NCBI RefSeq assembly: GCF_000970675.1
Contig: NZ_LAJA01000007.1
Location: 62,001-126,000, forward strand
Length of the DNA stretch: 64,000 nt
Direction of reading: 5' to 3'
Origin: Domibacillus tundrae
GTDB taxonomy: Bacteria > Bacillota > Bacilli > Bacillales > Domibacillaceae
A model generated the notes under the pieces. That model made no database searches, was not told the DNA's origin, and saw nothing but the letters and a program-made list of their open reading frames with translations. The first letter of the stretch is position 1. Each line of letters starts with the position of its first letter. Shown piece by piece: positions 20,263 through 28,427 of this stretch. The position numbers and the translations under genes were made by a program.

Positions 20263-20276
20263 AGAAAGCGCTTTTT
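20263..20276. promoter_or_regulatory. cre-like palindrome upstream of pdhA/def
   Basis: AGAAAGCGCTTTTT shares the GAAAGCGCTTT core of catabolite-responsive elements but diverges at the outer positions. The target gene and function are uncertain. Confidence 0.3.
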
Positions 20277-20417
20277 ACTCTGTTATACATTACATAATTT
20301 TCTCCATCTTCCTATTCCCTTTTCATGCGGAGTAAAACAAAAGGCTCGCTCCGTTAACATTTTGCTCACTTTTTGATAAGATAAATACACTAAACGCGAA
20401 AAAAGGAAGGGAACTAT

Positions 20418-20972
20418 ATGATTAAGATGAATGATATCGTTCGGGAAGGGGACCCGGTTCTTCGTAAAAAAGCGAGTGACGTGACCCTGCCGGCATCAAT
20501 TGAAGACAAAGAAACGCTTGCTTCCTTAATGGAATACGTTCAACACAGCCAAGATCCGGAGCTATCGGAAAAATATGGCCTGCGTCCTGGCATCGGTCTT
20601 GCCGCTCCTCAAATCGGCATTTCCAAACGAATGATTGCAGTCCATGTAAAAGATGAAAAAGGCAATCAATTGAGCTATGCACTTTTCAACCCAAAAATTG
20701 TCAGTCATTCTGTTGAAAAAGCATTTTTAACAAGTGGCGAAGGATGCTTGTCTGTTGACCGTAATGTTCCTGGTTACGTCCATCGTTATGCAAGAGTCAC
20801 AATCAAGGCAATAACATTGGAGGAAGAAGAAGTTAAATTCCGCTTAAAAGGACTCCCTGCTATTTGTATTCAGCATGAAATTGACCATTTAAACGGCATC
20901 CTGTTTTATGACTATATTAACGAAAAAGATCCATTTCATGTGGAAGAAAATGCGCAGGCAATTGAACGATAA
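20418..20972 (+). CDS. def: Peptide deformylase
   Basis: This metalloenzyme removes N-formyl groups from nascent proteins. All three family motifs are present in 184 residues: GIGLAAPQIG (about 59-68), EGCLSV (about 110-115) and QHEIDHLNG (about 152-160), which supply the Cys, His, His and Glu of the metal site. The insertion between the N-terminus and motif 1 is the type 2 form, as in B. subtilis DefB/YkrB. The ribosome site AAGGAAGGG precedes the ATG. It is divergent from the pdh operon. Confidence 0.96.
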   Translation: MIKMNDIVREGDPVLRKKASDVTLPASIEDKETLASLMEYVQHSQDPELSEKYGLRPGIGLAAPQIGISKRMIAVHVKDEKGNQLSYALFNPKIVSHSVEKAFLTSGEGCLSVDRNVPGYVHRYARVTIKAITLEEEEVKFRLKGLPAICIQHEIDHLNGILFYDYINEKDPFHVEENAQAIER

Positions 20973-21070
20973 GCCATATGGTCAGTCCCCAGCCACTGCA
21001 CAATAGAATTGCCCATTTCCTTTTCATTCAAGCAACCATATGATAAAATGGCAATAAGGAGTGATCCACA

Positions 21071-21142
21071 ATGTTGAAGAAGCTGAAAAAAAAGCTCGTT
21101 AAACAGTGGAAAGATCTGCTCAGAAGAAAATCAATCGCATAA
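21071..21142 (+). CDS. 23-residue cationic peptide, putative small gene
   Basis: The ORF starts at ATG behind AAGGAG with 9-nt spacing and encodes MLKKLKKKLVKQWKDLLRRK and three more residues. Eleven of 23 residues are Lys or Arg, and the leucines and valine fall on one helical face. It is bracketed by a promoter-like -10 (TATGATAAAAT, 21039-21049) and a hairpin at 21156-21177, so it looks like an independent mini transcription unit between def and rpoY. I do not recognise a family. It could be a small regulatory or membrane-active protein, or a chance ORF. Confidence 0.5.
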   Translation: MLKKLKKKLVKQWKDLLRRKSIA

Positions 21143-21155
21143 TTTCGAATGGTTA

Positions 21156-21183
21156 AGCCCTTCTATTATGAAGGGCTGTCTTT
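21156..21183 (+). terminator. Terminator-like hairpin after the 23-codon ORF
   Basis: A perfect 8-bp stem AGCCCTTC/GAAGGGCT with a 6-nt loop is followed by GTCTTTA, a short T-rich tail. Confidence 0.55.
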
Positions 21184-21210
21184 ATGCAAGAGACAAAAGA
21201 TGTTCTTTCG

Positions 21211-21238
21211 TGTCAAAACATCTTTCTTTCTATATAAT
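21211..21238 (+). promoter_or_regulatory. Candidate promoter of rpoY-rnjA
   Basis: A perfect TATAAT at 21233-21238 lies about 105 nt upstream of rpoY. The -35 is weak (TGTCAA at 21211-21216, 16-nt spacer). Confidence 0.4.
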
Positions 21239-21345
21239 AAAAATCAAGACCACAGGCTGTGTTCAACAAGCCTTTGTGATAAAAACTGAGAAGAACCGCT
21301 TTTATGCGGTTTGTATATATTAAACGAGAAAAAGGAGAGAAAGTT

Positions 21346-21555
21346 ATGATTTACAAAGTGTACTACCAAGAAAATCGTTCTGAAGTGCCTGTTCGTGAAA
21401 AAACAAAATCATTATATGCTGAAGCGCAAACAGAACGGGAAGTTCGCCACGCATTAAAAAGCCGCCCATACAACATTGAGTTTGTCCAAAAGGTAAATGA
21501 CAGTCACCTTGAATACGAGAAAAAGTCACCTGACTTTAAAGTGGAGCAGCTGTAA
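21346..21555 (+). CDS. rpoY: RNA polymerase epsilon subunit RpoY
   Basis: The 69-residue protein starts [20 protein letters not shown], matching RpoY/YkzG, the small auxiliary subunit of Firmicute RNA polymerase (DUF1447). AAGGAGAGAAAGTT lies directly upstream of the chosen ATG; an upstream in-frame ATG at 21304 lacks a site. It sits 3 nt before rnjA, the same arrangement as in B. subtilis, so they are co-transcribed. Confidence 0.95.
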   Translation: MIYKVYYQENRSEVPVREKTKSLYAEAQTEREVRHALKSRPYNIEFVQKVNDSHLEYEKKSPDFKVEQL

Positions 21556-21558
21556 CAC

Positions 21559-23226
21559 ATGAAATTTGTAAAAAATGATCAAACAGCAGTTTTTGCCCTC
21601 GGCGGTTTGGGTGAAATCGGCAAAAACACGTATGCCGTCCAATTTCAGGACGAAATTATTTTGATTGATGCAGGAATTAAATTTCCGGAAGATGAGCTGC
21701 TTGGAATCGACTATGTGATTCCAGATTATTCTTATCTCCAAAAAAATGCCGATAAAATTAAAGGACTGTTTGTTACACATGGTCATGAAGACCATATTGG
21801 CGGCATCCCTTATTTATTGCGGGTTGTGAATGTACCTGTATATGGCGGAAAGCTCGCCCTGGGCCTCTTGCGCAATAAATTAGATGAGCATGGATTGCTT
21901 CGCCGCACACGCCTTCACGAAATCGGCGAAGATGATGTGATTAAATTCCGGAAAACATCTGTATCTTTTTTCCGGACGACACACAGTATTCCTGATTCTT
22001 ATGGAGTTGTTGTCAAAACACCTCAAGGCAGTATCGTTCATACAGGTGACTTTAAATTTGACTTCACACCCGTGGGTGAGCCGGCTAATTTAACGAAAAT
22101 GGCTGAGATCGGCAAAGAAGGTGTTCTTTGCTTATTATCAGACAGTACAAACAGTGAAGTACCAAACTTTACGATGTCTGAACGCAAAGTCGGCGAAAGT
22201 ATTCATAATGTATTTCGTAAAGTAAAAGGCCGGATCATTTTCGCAACATTCGCGTCAAACATTCACCGCCTTCAACAAGTTGTCGAAGCAGCAGTAGAGG
22301 ATGGCCGCAAAGTTGGTGTTTTTGGCCGAAGCATGGAAAATGCAATTAATATCGGGCAGCAGCTCGGCTACATTCACTGCCCGAAAGACACGTTTGTTGA
22401 TACTCATCAATTAAACAAGCTTCCTGCCAATAAAGTCACGATTTTATGTACCGGCAGCCAAGGTGAACCGATGGCCGCACTTTCACGTATCGCTAATGGA
22501 TCTCACCGGCAAATTCAAATTCAGCCGCACGACACAGTTGTCTTTTCATCATCGCCGATTCCAGGCAACACTGTAAGCGTGAATCGTATTATTGATTCGT
22601 TGTCCCGTGCCGGAGCGGATGTTATTCATGGTCCATTAAATGATATTCACACATCCGGACACGGCAGCCAGGAAGAACAAAAATTGATGCTGCGTCTTAT
22701 TAAGCCTAAATTTTTCATGCCAATTCACGGTGAGTACCGGATGCAGAAAACACATTGCCAGCATGCCATTGACTGCGGCGTTCCAGCGGAAAACTGCTTT
22801 ATTATGGACAATGGCGATGTACTAGCCTTGTCGAAAGATGAAGCTTATGTAGCTGGACGTATTCAATCAGGATCTGTTTATATTGACGGAAGCGGTATTG
22901 GCGATATTGGCAACATTGTTCTTCGCGACCGCCGCATTTTATCAGAAGAAGGCCTTGTGATTGTGGTCGTCAGCATTAATAAAGAAAAAAATAAAATCGA
23001 GGCCGGTCCTGACATTATTTCACGTGGATTTGTTTATATGCGCGAGTCCGGCGATTTAATTTACGAAGCGCAATCCATGCTGAACCGACATGTAAAGCAG
23101 CTTTTAAACAACAACTCAACTCAATGGTCTGACATTAAAAATGAAATTACTGATACACTTTCTCCATTTCTTTATGAGCGGACAAAACGCCGCCCGATGA
23201 TTTTACCGATTATTATGGAAGTGTAA
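21559..23226 (+). CDS. rnjA: Ribonuclease J1
   Basis: This 555-residue beta-lactamase-fold RNase has 5'-3' exonuclease and endonuclease activity on mRNA and rRNA. The zinc motif [10 protein letters not shown] is at about residues 73-82. The beta-CASP domain contains GRSMENAI and the SGHGSQEEQ region, and PIHGEYRM marks the return to the metal site. The C-terminal domain is complete. Length equals the B. subtilis enzyme. It is the second gene of rpoY-rnjA, followed by a terminator. SR1P in this window is linked to this enzyme in B. subtilis. Confidence 0.97.
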   Translation: MKFVKNDQTAVFALGGLGEIGKNTYAVQFQDEIILIDAGIKFPEDELLGIDYVIPDYSYLQKNADKIKGLFVTHGHEDHIGGIPYLLRVVNVPVYGGKLALGLLRNKLDEHGLLRRTRLHEIGEDDVIKFRKTSVSFFRTTHSIPDSYGVVVKTPQGSIVHTGDFKFDFTPVGEPANLTKMAEIGKEGVLCLLSDSTNSEVPNFTMSERKVGESIHNVFRKVKGRIIFATFASNIHRLQQVVEAAVEDGRKVGVFGRSMENAINIGQQLGYIHCPKDTFVDTHQLNKLPANKVTILCTGSQGEPMAALSRIANGSHRQIQIQPHDTVVFSSSPIPGNTVSVNRIIDSLSRAGADVIHGPLNDIHTSGHGSQEEQKLMLRLIKPKFFMPIHGEYRMQKTHCQHAIDCGVPAENCFIMDNGDVLALSKDEAYVAGRIQSGSVYIDGSGIGDIGNIVLRDRRILSEEGLVIVVVSINKEKNKIEAGPDIISRGFVYMRESGDLIYEAQSMLNRHVKQLLNNNSTQWSDIKNEITDTLSPFLYERTKRRPMILPIIMEV

Positions 23227-23234
23227 CAAAATAA

Positions 23235-23266
23235 AAGAGCGTTCCTTACTGATAAGGAGCGCTCTT
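23235..23266 (+). terminator. Terminator of rpoY-rnjA
   Basis: A 12-bp stem (23237-23248 with 23253-23264, one G-U pair) is followed by T-rich sequence. Confidence 0.82.
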
Positions 23267-23288
23267 CTTTTCATGGAGGCGTCTATTC

Positions 23289-23795
23289 ATGACCATAGTA
23301 AAAGGCCAGTCGCAATATGAAGAAAAGATCAAAAAGCACTACCGCCCTTCTGCTTGCGGACCCGTTACGGTTTCAGTTATTTTACAGTATTGGAATGTGT
23401 CTTACTCAGTAAATCAGCTGTATAAACAGCTGGGCGCAACGAGGATCGGATTGTTCCGTTTTATCATGGTCCGTAAGTTAAAAAAACTGCTGGGCAGCAA
23501 CTGGATGGTTAAACCGTCAAATCGAATTGATGAGGTGATCAATGAGCTTGACCTCGGTCATCCTGTTGCGGCAAAGTTTGATAAATATTGTACTCTCCGT
23601 TTTTTTTCAAAGCCGATGTATGCGTATCATTGGGTCGTACTAACGGGATATGAAATCAAGGACAGGAAGATTTTTTTATATTTTCATGACAATGGTGCAC
23701 CGGGGCGAAAAAGCAAAATCCGCCGTATATCATTTGAAGATCAGTCAAGCGTACTTCGCTTCGTTCTTTTGTCTCCAAAAAATCCCCCGCTATAA
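23289..23795 (+). CDS. C39-like papain-fold protein
   Basis: The 168-residue protein has the hallmarks of the C39-like peptidase fold. The candidate nucleophile is C23 in PSACGPVTVSVIL, the histidine is H114 in YHWVVLTGY, and D134 is in FHDNG. The order Cys-His-Asp and spacing fit the family. There is no ABC transporter, leader peptide or signal sequence nearby, so a bacteriocin-processing role is unsupported. It has its own GGAGG site just after the rnjA terminator. Substrate is unknown; it may be a peptidase, amidase or an inactive relative. Confidence 0.68.
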   Translation: MTIVKGQSQYEEKIKKHYRPSACGPVTVSVILQYWNVSYSVNQLYKQLGATRIGLFRFIMVRKLKKLLGSNWMVKPSNRIDEVINELDLGHPVAAKFDKYCTLRFFSKPMYAYHWVVLTGYEIKDRKIFLYFHDNGAPGRKSKIRRISFEDQSSVLRFVLLSPKNPPL

Positions 23796-23807
23796 CACGG
23801 GGGATTT
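23780..23807. terminator. Bidirectional terminator, C39-like gene/ktrC
   Basis: A 10-bp stem (AAATCCCCCG/CGGGGGATTT) spans the end of the plus-strand gene and precedes the ktrC stop codon. Confidence 0.8.
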
Positions 23808-23809
23808 AA

Positions 23810-24469
23810 TCAGTCATTCATTTTTTTCTCAAAACGGTCAATGTCATTATCCGCACCAATAATGATTAAAATATCATTCAGATGAATCGCTTCGTCTGCT
23901 TGCGGCGACACGATAATTTCTTTGCCCCGTTTAATCGCGACAATATTAATGCCATAACGCGCACGAATATCAAGATCGATTAATGTATTCTCCGCAAGTG
24001 TTTCATTTGCGATGATTTCCATGATAGAATGTTCATCAGAAAGCTCCAGATAATCTAATACGTTATTCGACACGATGTTATTGGCAATCCGGCGGCCCAT
24101 GTCGCGCTCCGGATGAACAACCTGATCTGCCCCAATTTTCAGCAGCACTTTTTCATGGTAATCGTTTTGTGCTTTTGCCGTTACTTTTTTCACACCGACT
24201 TCTTTCAGCATAAGTGTAGTTAAAATGCTGGATTGAATATCATCCCCAATAGCAACAATGACATGGTCAAAGTTTCGGATGCCCAAGCTTTTTAATACAG
24301 ATTCATCTGTTGTATCCGCAACTACGGCATGTGAGGCGATCGAGGCAAACTCATTGACTCGGTCTTCATCCTTGTCAATGGCCATTACTTCCATTCCTTG
24401 TTCACTCAGCTCTCGGCAAATGCTGCTGCCGAAGCGCCCGAGCCCGATGACGACAAATTCTTTTTTCAT
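23810..24469 (-). CDS. ktrC: Potassium channel regulatory subunit KtrC (RCK/TrkA-N)
   Basis: This 219-residue cytosolic gating subunit belongs to a Ktr K+ uptake system; in B. subtilis it partners KtrD and binds c-di-AMP and nucleotides. The Rossmann motif VIGLGRFGSSI is at the N-terminus, and GADQVVHPERDMG closes the RCK-N domain. The RCK-C domain (ELSDEHSIMEI to the end) follows. I chose ATG 24469 because GGGGGA lies 6 nt upstream. The membrane subunit is not in this window. It lies just downstream of cydB, with no terminator visible between them. Confidence 0.93.
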   Translation of the reverse strand: MKKEFVVIGLGRFGSSICRELSEQGMEVMAIDKDEDRVNEFASIASHAVVADTTDESVLKSLGIRNFDHVIVAIGDDIQSSILTTLMLKEVGVKKVTAKAQNDYHEKVLLKIGADQVVHPERDMGRRIANNIVSNNVLDYLELSDEHSIMEIIANETLAENTLIDLDIRARYGINIVAIKRGKEIIVSPQADEAIHLNDILIIIGADNDIDRFEKKMND

Positions 24470-24541
24470 GTTCATTCCCCCGCTGTCAACGCTAAAATGG
24501 TTCCGCTCTGACAGTTTACCATGAACATGCCACAATTGCCT

Positions 24542-25561
24542 TTATTTCTTTTCCCCCTTCACGTAATCTGCATCAAACAAGAATAGGCGCATTAATAAGA
24601 ATAACGATGGAATGAGCAGCAGCAGACCAAGTATAAACACAATGATGAGCGCGGTGGCCATCGCTTCATTCGTCGCGTTTTCGTGAAGTGTAATGTACGG
24701 GTACAAAATGTATGGTAAATGTGATGCACCATACCCAAAAAACGCGAAGAAAAATTGCAGCATCACCATAATAAACGCAGTGCCGTATCGCTTTTGACTG
24801 TAAATAAACCATGAGGCGATACTGAAACAAAGAAGAGACAACCCAAACATCCACCAGTATTCGGTGACCGCTTTATCGTAATGCTCTGAATTGTGCATTT
24901 GCAACGACATAAAAACGAGCAAGCTGGCCACAATTGTTGGCATGCTCCAAAAAAGCGCAAACTGGCGAAGCGTCTTTCGCGCCTGCTGATCATCCGCACG
25001 GTCCGCATAATACGTTAAAAACGTGGCACTTATAAATAAAACAGAGACAATTGATAAAAAGACGACGCTCCAGGAAAAGGGACTCGTAAACAATTCTTTC
25101 GCAAGAAATTCGACATTCCCGTCCACTTCATCTAAAAATCCGCCTTCCGAAATCGTTAATGCCGTGGACAAAGAAGCGGGAATTAACAAACCGGTTGCAC
25201 CATACAAAAACAAGTAAAAGGTGCTGTCACGTGATCCGTAATTATTAAATGCATAAAAAGATCCGCGAATCGCAATTAAAATGAGAGCGACACTGCCCGG
25301 AATGAGGAGCGCCGTCCCATAGTAATAAGCCGTTGCTGGAAAAAAACCAACGATTCCGACGAAGAAAAATACGAAAAACACATTTGTTACTTCCCATACC
25401 GGTGATAAGTATCGAGAAATGAGATCATTGATAATATGGTCTTTTTTCTTCATTCTTGCATAATACGCAAAGAATCCAGCGCCGAAATCGATGGATGCGA
25501 CAATTAAGTAGCCGTACAAAAATGTCCAAAGAACTGTAATGCCAATCAGTTCATAGTTCAT
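24542..25561 (-). CDS. cydB: Cytochrome bd-type oxidase subunit II
   Basis: The 339-residue polytopic membrane protein has about eight to nine hydrophobic helices and family-typical text such as ASIDFGAGFFAYY near the N-terminus and SRYLSPVWEVTNVFFVFFFVG at about residues 49-69. CydB is the second subunit of the quinol oxidase, which reduces oxygen to water without proton pumping. It lies 15 nt after cydA with an AGGGGG site, so the two form an operon. The heme set of the complex is decided by cydA. Confidence 0.93.
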   Translation of the reverse strand: MNYELIGITVLWTFLYGYLIVASIDFGAGFFAYYARMKKKDHIINDLISRYLSPVWEVTNVFFVFFFVGIVGFFPATAYYYGTALLIPGSVALILIAIRGSFYAFNNYGSRDSTFYLFLYGATGLLIPASLSTALTISEGGFLDEVDGNVEFLAKELFTSPFSWSVVFLSIVSVLFISATFLTYYADRADDQQARKTLRQFALFWSMPTIVASLLVFMSLQMHNSEHYDKAVTEYWWMFGLSLLCFSIASWFIYSQKRYGTAFIMVMLQFFFAFFGYGASHLPYILYPYITLHENATNEAMATALIIVFILGLLLLIPSLFLLMRLFLFDADYVKGEKK

Positions 25562-25576
25562 GATTCATCCCCCTCC

Positions 25577-26911
25577 CTATTTCCGGTTCGGAAACCGTTT
25601 TTCAAGTTCCGCTTCTGCTGGTAAATTTTTAAACATTTTAATTAACACAACAATCGCCATTATACCCAGCACAAGGTAAAGCAATGCAAACAGCACAAAA
25701 GTCAGGCCCACACTGTTGCTTGTTGTCGCTGCTTCCGCCACCTTCATATAACCACGCATAATCCACGGCTGACGCCCGACTTCAGCTAATATCCACCCGG
25801 CTTCAATGGCCACCATCGATAGTGGCCCCGCTGCCAAAATCGCTAAAAGAAGCGGTTTATTCAATGCATTCCACTTTTTTACCCGGTCCATCAAGACGAA
25901 GATCGCAGTCGTTGCCATGAGAAACATGCCGATGCTGACCATTGTGTCGAACATATAGTGAATCCAAAGCGGCGGTCGTTCATCTTCCGGTGTTTCATTA
26001 AGACCAATGACTTCTGTCTCAAAAGAATTTCCCGCTAGAAAGCTGAGCACCTTCGGAACACGGATTTCGTTTTCTATTTCGCCGTTTTCATTTAATGTAC
26101 CGAAGAAAATTAAATCCGCGCCTTTTTCTGTTTCAAAATGCCATTCTGCAGCAGCCAGTTTTTCAGGCTGCACATCCGCTAAAAACTTTGCGGATATATC
26201 ACCGGTAATTGATATTAACAGTGAGAAAACAAATGTACAAGCAACTGTCAAGCGCAGCGCTTTTTGTTCATATTGCCCACGGCGCCCCTTGAGAATAGCA
26301 AAAGCGGCGATCGCTGCTAATATTGCTGCTGCTGTTACGTACGATGTCGCTACTACATGAAGAACTTTAGAAGGCATTGCCGGGTTTAGCATGGCGGCGA
26401 TTGGATCAATGTTAATCATTTCACCGTCTTTTAAATCAAATCCTTGCGGCGTGTTCATAAACGCATTGACCGTTGTAATAAACAAAGCTGACGCGGATGA
26501 ACCGATCATAACCGGAATCGTCAGCAGCCAGTGTGTCCATTTGCCTTTAAAGCGATCCCACGTATACAAATAAATACCGAGGAAAATGGCTTCGAAGAAA
26601 AAAGCGAATGTCTCCATAAAAAGGGGCAGTGCAATAACTTGACCGGCTACTTCCATAAAGCTTGGCCATAGCAAAGAAAGTTGAAGCCCAATTATCGTCC
26701 CGGTTACGACCCCCACCGCTACTGTGATGGTATATCCGCGTGCCCATCGTCTGGCCATAAGCGAATAGTAAGGATCATTTCGTTTGATGCCTATAAATTC
26801 TGCAATTGCAATCATTACCGGTATACCAACACCGATTGTGGCGAAAATAATATGAAACATTAACGTCATTGTCATCAGCATTCTGCTGAGCATGACACCA
26901 TCAAGTTCCAT
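25577..26911 (-). CDS. cydA: Cytochrome bd-type oxidase subunit I
   Basis: The 444-residue heme-bearing subunit. Candidate ligands are His in LMFHIIFATIG (about residue 20), His in SKVLHVVATSY (about 185), the glutamates in METFAFFFEAIFLG, and GRQPWIMRG near the C-terminus. The periplasmic Q-loop between helices 6 and 7 is short. This length fits the YthA/CbdA-like subgroup (bb'-type in Geobacillus) better than the longer E. coli form, but the heme type is an inference. A Rex box lies upstream. AGGGAGG precedes the ATG. Confidence 0.92.
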   Translation of the reverse strand: MELDGVMLSRMLMTMTLMFHIIFATIGVGIPVMIAIAEFIGIKRNDPYYSLMARRWARGYTITVAVGVVTGTIIGLQLSLLWPSFMEVAGQVIALPLFMETFAFFFEAIFLGIYLYTWDRFKGKWTHWLLTIPVMIGSSASALFITTVNAFMNTPQGFDLKDGEMINIDPIAAMLNPAMPSKVLHVVATSYVTAAAILAAIAAFAILKGRRGQYEQKALRLTVACTFVFSLLISITGDISAKFLADVQPEKLAAAEWHFETEKGADLIFFGTLNENGEIENEIRVPKVLSFLAGNSFETEVIGLNETPEDERPPLWIHYMFDTMVSIGMFLMATTAIFVLMDRVKKWNALNKPLLLAILAAGPLSMVAIEAGWILAEVGRQPWIMRGYMKVAEAATTSNSVGLTFVLFALLYLVLGIMAIVVLIKMFKNLPAEAELEKRFPNRK

Positions 26912-26965
26912 TAAGTTGACCTCCCTTTTTTCTTCTGACTATTTATATGTTACCCGTATTGTAAA

Positions 26966-26993
26966 CCTTATATAAAAACAATTCCATATAAGG
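26966..26993. repeat. Inverted repeat upstream of cydA
   Basis: CCTTATAT (26966-26973) and ATATAAGG (26986-26993) form perfect 8-bp arms around a 12-nt A/T-rich spacer, 55 nt upstream of cydA. It may be an operator or overlap the core promoter. Confidence 0.5.
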
Positions 26994-27005
26994 TGTATGA
27001 CGATT

Positions 27006-27023
27006 TTGTGACTATTTTCACAA
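27006..27023. promoter_or_regulatory. Rex operator upstream of cydAB
   Basis: TTGTGACTATTTTCACAA matches the Rex consensus TTGTGAAWWWWTTCACAA at 17 of 18 positions. Rex represses cydAB-type operons when NADH is low. The site is about 95 nt upstream of the cydA start. Confidence 0.82.
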
Positions 27024-27035
27024 ACTTGTATAAAG

Positions 27036-27055
27036 AAAAACCGGCAAATGCCGGC
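27036..27055 (-). terminator. Short hairpin with T tract upstream of the cydA control region
   Basis: CCGGC-AAAT-GCCGG (27041-27054) is followed on the minus strand by TTTTTC. It would stop transcripts coming from ykuU-ykuV. Confidence 0.6.
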
Positions 27056-27090
27056 TGCTCTTCTTTACAAAGATAAGAAAGTATACATTT

Positions 27091-27285
27091 TAGAAGCTGC
27101 CCAGTTTTAGGTGCCATCGGCTCGATGGCTCACAGTATGTGAGTTACACAGGCATTGTTGCGACGATCCAGATGATTGACTTAGATCGGGCGAATGCCAC
27201 AGGACGTGGCAGCTTTGAAGCGCGGCGGGAAGATGCCGTGTTCTTAGCTTTTGTTCCATTTACCCAGACAAGCCTATCTGGAGGC
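27091..27285 (+). ncRNA. Candidate structured RNA, unidentified
   Basis: The region between cydA and ykuV has no convincing gene but folds on paper into a closed multibranch structure. The closing stem is 27093-27101 with 27208-27216. Inside are hairpins 27113-27129 (7 bp, 3-nt loop), 27129-27143 (6 bp, sharing one base with the previous hairpin) and a longer one, 27151-27198. Two further hairpins follow (27221-27240 and 27264-27281). The G-T wobbles fit the plus strand better. I compared it from memory with common riboswitches and known RNAs and found no match. A strong promoter is not visible. Confidence 0.4.
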
Positions 27286-27349
27286 AAAAATCGTTTCCAT
27301 CAGTGCTCACCTTATGCTGTTACCGAAAGACGTGCGCTCTGCGCTTTTC

Positions 27350-27805
27350 TTATTCTGCTTTTGCTGTTTCATCCAAGACGCGATTTACACGTTTTTCGAG
27401 CATTTTCATACCGCTTCCGCCTGCTTGGAAATGGCGAAGCTGGCCTTCTTTATCAAATACATAGTAAGCAGGAACGTATTGATTTTCAAATGCTTCTGTC
27501 AGCTTATGTTCGCTGTCCACAAAAATCGGCTGTGTAATTTCATGCTCGGCCGCAACCGATTTAATTTGATCTAAGTTCAAATCATCTTCTGAACGAGGCA
27601 TATGCACAGCAATGACATTTAACTTATCTTTGTAGTCGTCACGAAATTTATTTACGCTTGGCATTGCTTCTTTGCAAAGATGGCAGCTTACAGACCAAAA
27701 ATGAATCAATGTCGGTTTTTCTCCAACTACATCACTTTTTGATAATTCTCCGTTCAGCCATTCTGTTGCACCATTAAGTTCTGGCATTTGTTCTCTTAAT
27801 TTCAT
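27350..27805 (-). CDS. ykuV: Thiol-disulfide oxidoreductase YkuV
   Basis: The 151-residue cytoplasmic thioredoxin-fold protein has its CxxC active site in SVSCHLCKEAMP (about residues 38-45). Family text ENQYVPAYYVFDKEG and GGSGMKMLEKRVNRVL closely resembles B. subtilis YkuV. No signal peptide is present. I chose ATG 27805 (MKLREQMPELNG) from homology; AAGGAG is 11 nt upstream. It lies downstream of the peroxiredoxin ykuU and probably reduces it or related targets. Confidence 0.93.
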   Translation of the reverse strand: MKLREQMPELNGATEWLNGELSKSDVVGEKPTLIHFWSVSCHLCKEAMPSVNKFRDDYKDKLNVIAVHMPRSEDDLNLDQIKSVAAEHEITQPIFVDSEHKLTEAFENQYVPAYYVFDKEGQLRHFQAGGSGMKMLEKRVNRVLDETAKAE

Positions 27806-27884
27806 GAATCCATTCGCTCCTTTTTCTATATATAGACACATCAGGACCTAACGCAATGTTAGGCCCCGATGAAAAAATCATGTA

Positions 27885-28427
27885 TTAAAGAGTTGTTTGG
27901 CCTGGTTTCCAGTTCGCAGGGCAAAGACCGCCTGTTTGAAGAGCTTGAAGCACACGAAGTGTTTCCTCAACATCACGGCCAATGTTGTTATGGTTGACAA
28001 CCTGATATTGAAGTTCTCCTTCTGGGTTGATGATGAACAAGCCGCGGAGTGCAACACCTTCTTCTTCGATTAGAACACCGTAGTCACGTGATACAATATG
28101 GTTTGTATCTGCCGCAAGCGGGTATTTTAAATCACCAAGACCATTATCTTTACGGTCTGTTTTAATCCACGCAAGGTGAGTATGGATTGTATCAGTAGAT
28201 ACACCAATTACTTCCGCATCAAGATCTTCGAATTCATCGTAGCGGTCAGAAAGAGCTGTAATTTCTGTCGGGCATACGAAAGTAAAGTCCATTGGGTAGA
28301 AGAAAAGAACCGTCCATTTGTCGTTTTTCATGTTTTCTTCAAGACTTACTTTACCGAATTCTTTATTCGCAAGTACTGCTTCCATTTCAAAGCGCGGTGC
28401 TTGTTTTCCTACCATACGTTCTGCCAT
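27885..28427 (-). CDS. ykuU: 2-Cys peroxiredoxin YkuU
   Basis: This typical 2-Cys peroxiredoxin of 180 residues reduces peroxides. The peroxidatic cysteine is in DFTFVCPTEITA (about residue 51), and the resolving cysteine is in GGLCPANWKPG near the C-terminus. It is the AhpC-like protein encoded by ykuU in B. subtilis. GGAGG precedes the ATG. It is transcribed with ykuV from a near-consensus promoter (28510-28538) that overlaps an 11-bp inverted repeat. Confidence 0.94.
   Translation of the reverse strand: MAERMVGKQAPRFEMEAVLANKEFGKVSLEENMKNDKWTVLFFYPMDFTFVCPTEITALSDRYDEFEDLDAEVIGVSTDTIHTHLAWIKTDRKDNGLGDLKYPLAADTNHIVSRDYGVLIEEEGVALRGLFIINPEGELQYQVVNHNNIGRDVEETLRVLQALQTGGLCPANWKPGQTTL

Noticed and set aside
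20973-21042. Inverted repeat CATATGGT/ACCATATG after def
   Set aside because: The arms are only 8 bp and over 50 bp apart, likely by chance in A/T-rich DNA. It is noted only because one arm overlaps the mini-gene -10.
23289-23795. Bacteriocin-processing role for the C39-like protein
   Set aside because: There is no ABC transporter domain, double-glycine leader peptide or immunity gene in the neighbourhood.
27091-27285. M-box, transposon-end or guide-RNA explanation for the structured region
   Set aside because: A short resemblance to M-box words (CTGCCC, TTAGGTG) is in the wrong order and the rest of the aptamer is missing. No transposase, TnpB or IscB gene or terminal repeats are nearby.
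27139-27537. 132-codon plus-strand ORF starting in the cydA-ykuV gap
   Set aside because: It has no ribosome site, runs antisense through ykuV, and its product has no family resemblance. The base pattern is better explained by RNA-like inverted repeats and by the ykuV coding strand.
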